Below are positions 56,021-64,000 of a DNA stretch of 64,000 nt, piece after piece (within the stretch, counting starts at the first letter, position 1; every line of letters starts with the position of its first letter). The translations under genes were made by a program, and so were the position numbers. Under the pieces are notes generated by a model. It was given only the letters and a program-made list of their open reading frames with translations, was not told the origin of the DNA and made no database searches. This DNA comes from Mycobacterium paragordonae (lineage in GTDB: Bacteria; Actinomycetota; Actinomycetes; Mycobacteriales; Mycobacteriaceae): NCBI RefSeq assembly GCF_003614435.1, contig NZ_CP025546.1, positions 5,704,001 to 5,768,000 on the forward strand, given 5' to 3'.

Positions 56021-57025
56021 TCAGGCGCCGTGACCGGCCGGCACCCGCTCCCCTTCGACCGGCGGGCCGGGCGGAGTGCCGTCACCGAACGGCCTGCCGC
56101 CCAACGATTCCCGGCCATGCGGCGTGAGCCAGCTGGACAGGTCGGGGCCTTTGGGCACGATTCCGGTCGGGTTGATGTCGGCGTGCACGATGTAGTAGTG
56201 CTGCTTGATCTGGACGAAATCGGTGGTGTCTCCGAAACCCGGTGTCTGAAACAGGTCTCGCGCATACGCCCACAGCACCGGCAGCTCTGACAACTTGGAC
56301 CGATTGCATTTGAAGTGCCCGTGATACACCGGGTCGAAGCGGGCCAACGTGGTGAACAGCCGGACATCGGCCTCGGTGATGGTGTCGCCCACCAGATATC
56401 GCTGATCCGCCAACCGCTCACTGACCCAGTCCAGGGCGGTGAACAACCGGTCGTAGGCCGCCTCGTAGGACTCCTGCGAGCCGGCGAATCCGCACCGGTA
56501 CACCCCGTTGTTGATCTCGGTGTAGATCCGCTTGCTCACCTCATCGATCTCGGCCCGCAACTCCTCGGGATAGAGCTGCGGCGCCCCCTCCCGGTGGTAG
56601 GCCGTCCACTCGGTGGAGAAGTCCAGCGTGATCTGCGCGAAATCGTTGGTGACCACGGCACCGGTCGGTACGTCGACCATCGCCGGGACGGTGATGCCCT
56701 TGGGATAGTCGGGGTCTCGCTTGAAGTAGGCGTCCTGTAACCGCGGTATCTTCAGCACCGGGTCCACGCCGCCAGGATCCAGGTCGAACGTCCAGCTGCG
56801 CTCGTCATGGGTGGGTCCACAAAAACCAATGGAGAGAACGGATTCCAGTCCCAGCAACCTGCGCACGATGATGGCGCGGTTGGCCCACGGGCACGCGCGG
56901 GCGACCACGAGCCGGTATCGGCCCGGCTCCACCGGATAGCCGTCGCGCCCGTCGGCGGTGATGCGGGTGGTGATGTAGTTGGTGTCGCGGTTGAATTCGC
57001 CCTTGCCGGCGACGTAGGAGCCCAT
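56021..57025 (-). CDS. Glutathionyl-hydroquinone-reductase-like (ECM4/YqjG) GST-family protein
   Basis: 334 residues. The thioredoxin-like N-terminal domain has the omega-class redox motif in VARACPWANRA (Cys-Pro-Trp), and the C-terminal GST helical domain contains YLVGDTITEADVRLFTTLARFD. This is the ECM4/YqjG group, which reduces glutathionyl-quinones. Mycobacteria use mycothiol rather than glutathione, so the natural thiol is open. The start codon abuts the fadE10 stop with no gap, implying translational coupling. It occupies the place of Rv0874c of Mtb. Confidence 0.87.
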   Translation of the reverse strand: MGSYVAGKGEFNRDTNYITTRITADGRDGYPVEPGRYRLVVARACPWANRAIIVRRLLGLESVLSIGFCGPTHDERSWTFDLDPGGVDPVLKIPRLQDAYFKRDPDYPKGITVPAMVDVPTGAVVTNDFAQITLDFSTEWTAYHREGAPQLYPEELRAEIDEVSKRIYTEINNGVYRCGFAGSQESYEAAYDRLFTALDWVSERLADQRYLVGDTITEADVRLFTTLARFDPVYHGHFKCNRSKLSELPVLWAYARDLFQTPGFGDTTDFVQIKQHYYIVHADINPTGIVPKGPDLSSWLTPHGRESLGGRPFGDGTPPGPPVEGERVPAGHGA

Positions 57026-58972
57026 TCATCCATCCTGCCGCACGGACGCGCTGCTGAACCGCCGGGCCAGGTTGGTCTGGGTGGACGGACCGGGCTCCCA
57101 ATCTGCGATCCAGGGTCCGGTGCCTTCGGACTGGTCGACGATGCCGTCCTCCAGCCAGGCGTAACGGCCGTCCAGCACGGCGTTCGTCAGCGCGACATCA
57201 CCGCTGTCGGTATTGGTCCACAATGCGGCGAACAGGGCGTCAACCCGCAAAGTCGCTTGCTGACAGAACAATTCAGCCAACTCGTACGCCTGCTCGCCGA
57301 TCACCGGGTCCGCGGCCCGTTGCGCCTCGGCCCGCACACAGGCCGCCGCCATGGCGAACAACTCGGCGCCGATGTCGACGACGCGGCCGAGGAATCCCTG
57401 CTTCTGTTCCAGCTTGGCTTGCCAGCGCGCCATTCCGTAGAACGTGTTGCGGGCGAGCTTGCGGCTGCAGCGCTCGACGAACCGCAAGTGCACCGCCAAC
57501 CGGCCGAAATCCCCATAGGCCGTGGGCCGTTGCCCCTCGCCGAACACGAGTTTCGGCAACCATTTCGCGTAGAACCCACTCGCGCCGACAGCGGCGGCCG
57601 CCTTCTGACGCAAGTCAGCGTCGGCCTTGGCCAGATCTCCCGCGGCGTTGAGGTGCGCGTCGACCGCCTCCCGGGCGATGAGTAGCCGCATGATCTCACT
57701 GGCGCCCTCAAAGATCCGATTGATCCGCAGGTCGCGCAGGGACTGCTCCACCGGCGCGGCCCGCTCGCCCCGGGCGGCCAGCGATTCTGCCGTCTCGTAG
57801 CCCCGGCCGCCGCGGATCTGGATCAGGTCATCCGCGATGACACAAGCCATTTCGCTGGACCACAGCTTGGCCAGTGCCGCCTCGATCCGGATGTCGTTGC
57901 GGCCTTCGTCGGCCATCTGACCGGATAACTCGACCACCGCGTCCAGTGCGTAGGTGGTAGCCGCCATGAACGCGATCTTGTTGGCGACCGCTTCATGCTT
58001 GCCGATCGGCTTGCCCCACTGCACCCGCTCGCGCGACCACTCCCGGGCGATCTTCACCGACCACTTGGCCGACCCGGTGGCCATTGCGGGCAGCGCCAAT
58101 CGGCCAACGTTCAACGTAGTCAAAGCGATTCGCAGACCGTCGCCCTCACGGCCGATCAGGTTCTCGGCTGGAACCCGAACCCGGTGCATCCTGGTGACAC
58201 CGTTCTCGATACCGCGCAGACCCATGAACTGGTTGCGCCGCTCGACGGTGATGCCGGGCGAATCGGCCTCGACGACAAAGGCACTGATGCCGCCGCGGTG
58301 CCCGTCACTGCGGGGCACTCGGGCCATGACCACCAATAATTCGGCGATCACTCCGTTGGTCGTCCACAGCTTCACCCCCTCCAGCTCGTAGGCCTGCCCG
58401 TCGTCGACCGGCGTCGCGGTGGAAGCCAACCGCGCCGGGTCGGAACCGACGTCCGGTTCGGTCAGCAAGAATGCCGAGATCGCACCGGCAGCGCAGCGCG
58501 GCAGGAACTTTCGCTTCTGCTCCGCCGATCCGGCGAGCTTGAGCGGTTCGGGCACCCCGATAGACTGGTGAGCCGACAACAGCGCGCCGAGGCTGGGGTG
58601 AACGGTCGACACCAGCATCAGCACGCGGTTGTAAGCGACCTGGGACATGTCCAGGCCGCCGTATTCCGACCCGATCTTCATACCGAAGCAACCCAATTCG
58701 GCCAGGCCGGAGATGTACTCGTCGGGAATTCGCGCCTCGCGCTCGATGACGCTGCCGTCGACGGTGCCAAGGAATTCCCGCAGCCGGTCCAGGAAGTCCG
58801 CGGTGCGCTTCTCGTCGGTCTCCGATGGCCGCGGGAACGGATGAATGAGCTCCAAGCCGAAGCGCCCCAGAAACAACTCCTTGGCGAAAGAAGGTTTCTC
58901 CCAACCACTTTCCCGAGATTCCTCGGCAACGGCCCGGGCCTGCTCTTCGGTTACCTGAACCTGCTGTGCCAT
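57026..58972 (-). CDS. fadE10: FadE10, acyl-CoA dehydrogenase family
   Basis: 648 residues, collinear with Mtb FadE10 (Rv0873). The acyl-CoA dehydrogenase core shows AFLLTEPDVGSDPARLASTA, the FAD/substrate segment MGLRGIENGVTRMH and RGGRGYETAESLAARGERA. A second, C-terminal helical domain of about 200 residues follows, as in very-long-chain types. It would oxidise an acyl-CoA at C2-C3. The ATG is preceded by GAGGAGG, part of which is buried in a predicted leader hairpin. Confidence 0.95.
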   Translation of the reverse strand: MAQQVQVTEEQARAVAEESRESGWEKPSFAKELFLGRFGLELIHPFPRPSETDEKRTADFLDRLREFLGTVDGSVIEREARIPDEYISGLAELGCFGMKIGSEYGGLDMSQVAYNRVLMLVSTVHPSLGALLSAHQSIGVPEPLKLAGSAEQKRKFLPRCAAGAISAFLLTEPDVGSDPARLASTATPVDDGQAYELEGVKLWTTNGVIAELLVVMARVPRSDGHRGGISAFVVEADSPGITVERRNQFMGLRGIENGVTRMHRVRVPAENLIGREGDGLRIALTTLNVGRLALPAMATGSAKWSVKIAREWSRERVQWGKPIGKHEAVANKIAFMAATTYALDAVVELSGQMADEGRNDIRIEAALAKLWSSEMACVIADDLIQIRGGRGYETAESLAARGERAAPVEQSLRDLRINRIFEGASEIMRLLIAREAVDAHLNAAGDLAKADADLRQKAAAAVGASGFYAKWLPKLVFGEGQRPTAYGDFGRLAVHLRFVERCSRKLARNTFYGMARWQAKLEQKQGFLGRVVDIGAELFAMAAACVRAEAQRAADPVIGEQAYELAELFCQQATLRVDALFAALWTNTDSGDVALTNAVLDGRYAWLEDGIVDQSEGTGPWIADWEPGPSTQTNLARRFSSASVRQDG

Positions 58973-58979
58973 CGCAGCC

Positions 58980-59005
58980 TCCTCGTCGACGCATCACGAC
59001 GAGGA
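58980..59005 (-). promoter_or_regulatory. Leader hairpin covering the fadE10 ribosome-binding site
   Basis: On the minus strand: TCCTCGTCG, 8-base loop TGATGCGT, CGACGAGGA, then GG-CTGCG-ATG. The nine-base stem is perfect, and its right arm contains the GAGGA part of the GAGGAGG Shine-Dalgarno sequence. If transcribed as part of the leader, it would mask ribosome access. Whether the transcription start is upstream of it is not known. The other ~75 bases up to cspB show nothing clear. Confidence 0.55.
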
Positions 59006-59080
59006 TTGAGTACCCGCTTACCGACCGGATACGCCGAGGATGACCAGCGGCACCGGACGGTATCGGCTGGTATCGGGCGG

Positions 59081-59500
59081 TTAAGCCTCGAACTCCCGGG
59101 CGACGGCCTTGACCACCTCGGAGATCTGGCGGGCGGTCTTGCGATCCGGGTAGCGACCCTTGCGAAGTTCCGGCTGCACGGTGCTTTCCAGCAGGGTGAT
59201 CATGTCTTCGACCATGCCGTGCAACTCGTCGGGACTGTGCTTGTGCTCGGCCGGGGCCTCCCGACGCGGGCGGGCACTAGCCCGGGCCAGGCTCGGCGGC
59301 GGGTCGATCAGCTTCAGGCTCAGTGCCTGCGGTCCGCGGCGGCCGGAGGCGATGCCGAACTCGACCTTCTGTCCCGCTTTGAGCCCCTCGACACCCGCGG
59401 GCAACGCCGAGGAGCGGACGTAGACGTCCTCGCCATCCTCTTGCGACAGGAAGCCGAACCCCTTCTCGGAGTCGTACCACTTCACTTTGCCGGTCGGCAC
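59081..59500 (-). CDS. cspB: CspB, cold-shock-domain protein
   Basis: 139 residues from a GTG (TTG/ATG alternatives upstream lack family support). The N-terminal cold-shock domain (residues 1-~66) has the RNP1-like segment GFGFL and RNP2-like VYVRSSAL, with [11 protein letters not shown] typical of CSD proteins. The C-terminal ~70 residues ([20 protein letters not shown], then [18 protein letters not shown]) form a helical extension conserved in mycobacterial CspB (Rv0871). It binds single-stranded RNA or DNA. Divergent from the YccF-like gene. Confidence 0.95.
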   Translation of the reverse strand: MPTGKVKWYDSEKGFGFLSQEDGEDVYVRSSALPAGVEGLKAGQKVEFGIASGRRGPQALSLKLIDPPPSLARASARPRREAPAEHKHSPDELHGMVEDMITLLESTVQPELRKGRYPDRKTARQISEVVKAVAREFEA

Positions 59501-59663
59501 TGCTCTCACCTGCTTGTCTGATGGATCACTGGTATGCCACATAGAAGACGCGTCCCGCCTGCGCAGGACGCGATGACGATCACAGATCCTACTCGGATGC
59601 CCGCCCGCCGAGCATCCCGGTTAATCGGGGACTCGGTAGGCTGGCATTACCGCGGGAGGAAAG

Positions 59664-60053
59664 ATGCGCCTGATCCTGAACGTTATCTGGTTGATTTTCG
59701 GTGGCCTCTGGCTGGCCCTCGGCTATCTCCTGGCTGCGCTGGTGTGCTTCCTGCTGATCGTCACCATTCCGTTCGGCTTCGCCGCGCTGCGTATCGCGTC
59801 ATATGCGCTGTGGCCCTTCGGCCGAACCATCGTCGAGAAGCCCGGCGCCGGGACGGGCTCCCTGGTCGGGAACGTCGTCTGGATTCTGCTGTTCGGGCTG
59901 TGGCTGGCGATCGGTCACGTGGCGAGCGCAATCGCCATGGCCGCCACCATCATCGGCCTTCCCCTGGCGCTGGCAAACCTGAAGCTGATCCCGGTGTCGC
60001 TGGTTCCGCTCGGTAAGCAGATCGTCCCGGTCGACGCGCGGGTGGCCGCATGA
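59664..60053 (+). CDS. YccF/DUF307-family inner membrane protein (Rv0870c-like)
   Basis: 129 residues made of two repeats, each a hydrophobic helix pair with the motif PFG or GLPLA: IWLIFGGLWLALGYLLAALV with TIPFGFAALRIASYALWPFG, then VWILLFGLWLAIGHVASAIA with GLPLALANLKLIPVSLVPLG. RBS GGGAGGAAAG. The moaA2 start overlaps its stop (ATGA). Function unknown. Confidence 0.9.
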   Translation: MRLILNVIWLIFGGLWLALGYLLAALVCFLLIVTIPFGFAALRIASYALWPFGRTIVEKPGAGTGSLVGNVVWILLFGLWLAIGHVASAIAMAATIIGLPLALANLKLIPVSLVPLGKQIVPVDARVAA

Positions 60054-61108
60054 CGCTGACCGCGCTGGGCTTACCAACGGTGCCCCGGCAGGGTGCACCG
60101 GCGGACGGGCCTTTGCTGGACAGCTACGGCCGCGTTGCCACCGATCTGCGGGTCTCGCTCACCGACCGATGCAATCTGCGCTGCAACTACTGCATGCCCG
60201 AGGAGGGCCTGAACTGGCTGCCCGGCCACCAGTTGCTGCAGCCGAACGAGCTGGCCCGGCTGCTGCGCATCGCCGTGAGCCGGCTGGGAGTCACCAGCGT
60301 CCGGTTCACCGGCGGCGAACCGTTGCTGGCCCGGCATCTCGAAGAGGTGATCGCCGCGGCTGCCGGCCTGACCCCGCGCCCGGAGATCTCGCTGACCACC
60401 AATGGGGTGGGGCTGGCACGACGGGCGGCCGCGCTGGCCGCGGCCGGGCTGGATCGGGTCAATGTGTCGTTGGACAGTGTCGACCCTGCCCACTTCGCGG
60501 CGATCACCCGCCGGGACCGCCTTGACGACGTGCTGGCCGGCCTGGCCGCCGCAAAGGCGGCGGGACTGCGGCCGGTCAAGGTCAATGCGGTCCTGGATCC
60601 CGGCACCGGCCGCGAGGACGTCGTCGAACTGCTGCGTTATTGCCTGACGCACGGCTACCAGCTGCGTGTTATCGAGCAGATGCCGCTCGACGCCGGGCAT
60701 CAATGGCGTCCCGGTGCCGCGTTGAGTGCCGACGACGTCCTATCGGCCCTGCGTCCGCACTTCCGTCTGGAACCCGACCCGGCGCCGCGCGGCTCGGCGC
60801 CTGCCCAGCTCTGGCTGGTCGACTCGGGACCGGACACCCCGGGCGGCAAGGTCGGGATCATCGCGTCGGTGTCGCACGCGTTCTGTTCCACCTGCGACCG
60901 CACCCGGCTGACGGCCGATGGCCAGATCCGCAGTTGCCTGTTCTCCAGCGAGGAGACCGACCTTCGCGGCCTCCTTCGCGGCGGCGCCGACGACGATGCC
61001 ATCGAGGCGGCCTGGCGGGCCGCGATGTGGGCCAAGCCCGCCGGCCACGGGATCAATGAACCGGGGTTCATACAGCCGGACCGTCCGATGAGCGCCATCG
61101 GTGGCTGA
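60050..61108 (+). CDS. moaA2: MoaA2, GTP 3',8-cyclase
   Basis: 352 residues, radical SAM enzyme for the first step of molybdopterin synthesis, together with MoaC. N-terminal cluster: CNLRCNYCMP (CxxxCxxC). The C-terminal 4Fe-4S cluster has CSTCDRTRLTADGQIRSC. FTGGEPLL is the SAM-contact GGE motif. The final Gly-Gly ending (IGG) is the tail inserted into the active site in MoaA. Corresponds to Mtb Rv0869c. Coupled to the YccF gene upstream and to moaD2 downstream (8-base overlap). Confidence 0.96.
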   Translation: MTLTALGLPTVPRQGAPADGPLLDSYGRVATDLRVSLTDRCNLRCNYCMPEEGLNWLPGHQLLQPNELARLLRIAVSRLGVTSVRFTGGEPLLARHLEEVIAAAAGLTPRPEISLTTNGVGLARRAAALAAAGLDRVNVSLDSVDPAHFAAITRRDRLDDVLAGLAAAKAAGLRPVKVNAVLDPGTGREDVVELLRYCLTHGYQLRVIEQMPLDAGHQWRPGAALSADDVLSALRPHFRLEPDPAPRGSAPAQLWLVDSGPDTPGGKVGIIASVSHAFCSTCDRTRLTADGQIRSCLFSSEETDLRGLLRGGADDDAIEAAWRAAMWAKPAGHGINEPGFIQPDRPMSAIGG

Positions 61109-61379
61109 GGTTTCCCACCAGGCCTCGGGCATCGCGGTGACCGTCCGCTATTTCGCCGCCGCCAAAGCTGCGGCGGGTATCGAGTCGGAAACGCTGGTGT
61201 TGCCAACCGGTACGACCGTCGCGGATTTGGTTGAAGAGCTGGCCAATCGGGGTACTCACCTGGCAGCGGTCCTCAACCGATGTTCTTATCTGCGCGACGG
61301 AATTGCCGTGCGAGATGAGGCCTCGGCGTTATCCGCCGGCGACACGGTTGACGTACTCCCACCCTTCGCTGGCGGATAA
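61101..61379 (+). CDS. moaD2: MoaD2, molybdopterin synthase small subunit
   Basis: 92 residues, ubiquitin-like sulfur carrier ending in the required Gly-Gly (PPFAGG). Core: VTVRYFAAAKAAAG, LAAVLNRCSYLRDGIAV, and DTVDVLPPFAGG. The GTG start lies within the end of moaA2. It pairs with MoaE2, encoded beyond rpfA on the other strand. Corresponds to Mtb Rv0868c. Confidence 0.94.
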   Translation: MAEVSHQASGIAVTVRYFAAAKAAAGIESETLVLPTGTTVADLVEELANRGTHLAAVLNRCSYLRDGIAVRDEASALSAGDTVDVLPPFAGG

Positions 61380-61383
61380 AAAC

Positions 61384-61399
61384 TGTGAGTTATCTCACG
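61384..61399. promoter_or_regulatory. CRP-type site upstream of rpfA
   Basis: TGTGA-GTTATC-TCACG, one mismatch from the TGTGA-N6-TCACA consensus and including the perfect GTGAG-TTAT-CTCAC. In Mtb, CRP (Rv3676) is reported to activate rpfA directly through such a site. It begins five bases after the moaD2 stop. The ~190 bases from here to the riboswitch should hold the rpfA promoter; I see no further clear element there. Confidence 0.8.
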
Positions 61400-61591
61400 T
61401 AACGGAACGATAACAACCCGGCCACGCTCCGATGTCGGGTGCTATGAGCTGCGCAAACGCGGCCGATTCCTGGCGTTTTGCGGCGCCGGTGTGACGAAAA
61501 CGCCGATCGATTGCACACGTGACGGGATCGCGAGAAACCGCTACCGTCTCGGGAGGCTCGTCAAACCCAACCCGAGCGATGAGCCCTCCTT

Positions 61592-62737
<1,146 letters not shown>

Positions 62738-62779
62738 CCCGTGCACTGAAGTAGTGGTTCAGGCCTGAGCCCGCCGGGT

Positions 62780-63217
62780 TCAGGCCGAACCCACCCACTC
62801 TTCGGACCCGTCGTCGAAGAACTGGTGCTTCCACACCGGCAGTCGCTCCTTGATCGCGTCCACCAGCAGCGCGCAGGTCGCGAACGCCGACTGCCGATGA
62901 TCGGCCGCCACCGCGGCCACCAGAGCCGCTTCGCCGATATGTAGGACGCCGATGCGGTGGCTGGCGGCCACGGCCCGCACCCCGCCTGCTTGACCGGCTG
63001 CTTGACCGGCTACCTCGGCCACCACCTCGGCGAACACCTCCGGGGCCGACGGGTGCGCGGAGTACTCGAGCCGCACCACCTGGCGGCCGCCGTCGTGGTC
63101 GCGGATCATGCCCACGAAGCCCACCACCGCCCCGGCGGACTGATGATTCACCAGTGCCTCATGCTCGGCGAGGGAGATCGGCTGGTCGGTCACTGCGGCG
63201 CGCAGGACCACCGTCAT
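62780..63217 (-). CDS. moaE2: MoaE2, molybdopterin synthase large subunit
   Basis: 145 residues. Family motifs: [51 protein letters not shown] and [16 protein letters not shown] with the catalytic Lys. The start is the ATG giving [12 protein letters not shown]; it overlaps the mog stop by four bases. It converts cPMP to molybdopterin with MoaD2. Corresponds to Mtb Rv0866. Confidence 0.95.
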   Translation of the reverse strand: MTVVLRAAVTDQPISLAEHEALVNHQSAGAVVGFVGMIRDHDGGRQVVRLEYSAHPSAPEVFAEVVAEVAGQAAGQAGGVRAVAASHRIGVLHIGEAALVAAVAADHRQSAFATCALLVDAIKERLPVWKHQFFDDGSEEWVGSA

Positions 63218-63693
63218 CGCTGGTGATCCCCGCCGGCAAGCTGCTCGAGAGCGTGAATGAGCACATCGGCGAGCACCCCGAGGCCGTCCCGCACCCCACC
63301 CGGCGATCCCGGCAGGTTGACGATCAGCGTCTTGCCCGCCACCCCGCACACGCCGCGCGACAGCACCGACGTCGGCACCTTCGGCAATCCCGACTGGCGA
63401 ATCGCGTCAGCCAACCCGGGGATCATGTAGTCCAGCACCGCCACCGTCTGCTCCGGGGTGGTGTCGGTCGGCGCGATGCCGGTGCCGCCGGAGGTGATGA
63501 TCACGTCGACTTCGGCCTCGAGCGCGTCGTGCAGCGCGTCGCCTACGTCGTTCCCGTCGGCCACCACGCGGGGCTGGGTCGGCAGGAACCCTCGCTGTTC
63601 CAGCCACTCGGCGATGATGGGTCCGCATTCGTCGTCATACACACCCTTGGCGGCGCGAGTTGACGCGATGATGACGCGCGCGGTACGGCTCAT
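63214..63693 (-). CDS. mog: Mog, molybdopterin adenylyltransferase
   Basis: 159 residues, MoaB/Mog fold: [20 protein letters not shown], the [15 protein letters not shown] substrate loop and [13 protein letters not shown]. The start is the ATG giving MSRTARVII, matching Mtb Rv0865 length; another in-frame ATG lies four codons upstream. It adenylates molybdopterin before metal insertion. The start overlaps the moaC2 stop by four bases. Confidence 0.94.
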   Translation of the reverse strand: MSRTARVIIASTRAAKGVYDDECGPIIAEWLEQRGFLPTQPRVVADGNDVGDALHDALEAEVDVIITSGGTGIAPTDTTPEQTVAVLDYMIPGLADAIRQSGLPKVPTSVLSRGVCGVAGKTLIVNLPGSPGGVRDGLGVLADVLIHALEQLAGGDHQR

Positions 63694-64000
63694 GCTCGGG
63701 TCCAACTTCCGCTGCGACCGCCTTCTTTGCTGAGTACCCGGATATCGTCGATGCGGGCGGCCGGGTCGACCGCCTTGATCATGTCGTAAAGGGTCAGGGC
63801 CGCCACACTGACTGCGGTCAACGCTTCCATCTCCACCCCCGTTCGGTCGGTGCTGCGCACCGTCGCTCTGATCTCAACATCTGACTCCCCGGCGGTGAAG
63901 TCAACATCGACCTTCGTGAGCGCGAGCTGATGGCACAGCGGAATCAGGTCGCTGGTGCGCTTGGCGGCGAGGATGCCCGCCACTCGCGCGGTCGCCAACG
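63690..64000 (-). CDS. moaC2: MoaC2, cyclic pyranopterin monophosphate synthase (N-terminus off the window)
   Basis: Partial: at least the last 102 residues, with the true start beyond the window edge. Motifs: [38 protein letters not shown] and [10 protein letters not shown], with the conserved KEGG-like ending LSKEGGRSG. It acts with MoaA2 to form cPMP. moaC2-mog-moaE2 are joined by four-base overlaps, a tightly coupled operon. Confidence 0.94.
   Translation of the reverse strand, partial: LATARVAGILAAKRTSDLIPLCHQLALTKVDVDFTAGESDVEIRATVRSTDRTGVEMEALTAVSVAALTLYDMIKAVDPAARIDDIRVLSKEGGRSGSWTRA

Overview
The window is a high-GC chromosomal segment of a slow-growing-type Mycobacterium outside the M. 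tuberculosis complex. The gene content follows, in reverse orientation, the M. tuberculosis order from Rv0908 (ctpE) down to Rv0864 (moaC2). Gene identities rest on recalled family and Mtb protein sequences, not on a search. A PE protein, the ArfABC locus, PrrAB, RpfA with its c-di-AMP riboswitch and GltA2/CitA are typical mycobacterial markers. I saw no transposase, tRNA, rRNA or CRISPR array.

Layout. (1) 0-7.5 kb: ctpE, a lipoprotein serine hydrolase, an MBL-fold hydrolase, echA6 and accD3. (2) 7.4-12.5 kb: an accessory block between accD3 and prrA, which are neighbours in Mtb. It holds a TetR/FAD-monooxygenase pair with three operator-like sites, two tandem paralogous TetR genes, and a KstD-like flavin dehydrogenase; the last three genes are preceded by related GTATC/GATAC inverted repeats. 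(3) 12.5-21 kb: prrAB, the arfABC operon (with a greatly enlarged ArfB), a DUF2630 protein, a phytoene-desaturase-like oxidoreductase and gltA2. (4) 21.2-39.7 kb: an accessory signalling region in the place of Mtb Rv0890c-Rv0895. It encodes a zinc-ribbon/cyclase/AAA/TPR protein, a polyketide-type acyltransferase fragment, an AAA-LuxR regulator, a PE protein with MPTR-type repeats, and a 3,319-residue BTAD-cyclase-AAA-TPR protein ending in a half unit plus seven ~270-residue tandem units of NTF2/SnoaL-like domains. (5) 39.7-64 kb: MFS transporter, pdxH, citA, a sterol-desaturase-type hydroxylase with its TetR, then the conserved block fprB, Rv0885, serC, sepH, trmH, marR, fadE10, cspB, moaA2-moaD2, rpfA and moaE2-mog-moaC2, the last running off the end.

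How the genes relate. The conserved parts combine central metabolism (two citrate synthases, SerC, PdxH), molybdopterin synthesis, envelope and resuscitation functions, and sensing (PrrAB, CRP sites, riboswitch). The two accessory blocks are rich in regulators and flavin oxidoreductases and look like detoxification or lipid-response modules. The most unusual element is the giant protein at 29.7-39.7 kb, which joins a DNA-binding/BTAD head, a nucleotide cyclase, an NTPase switch and a long array of small-ligand-type folds in one chain.
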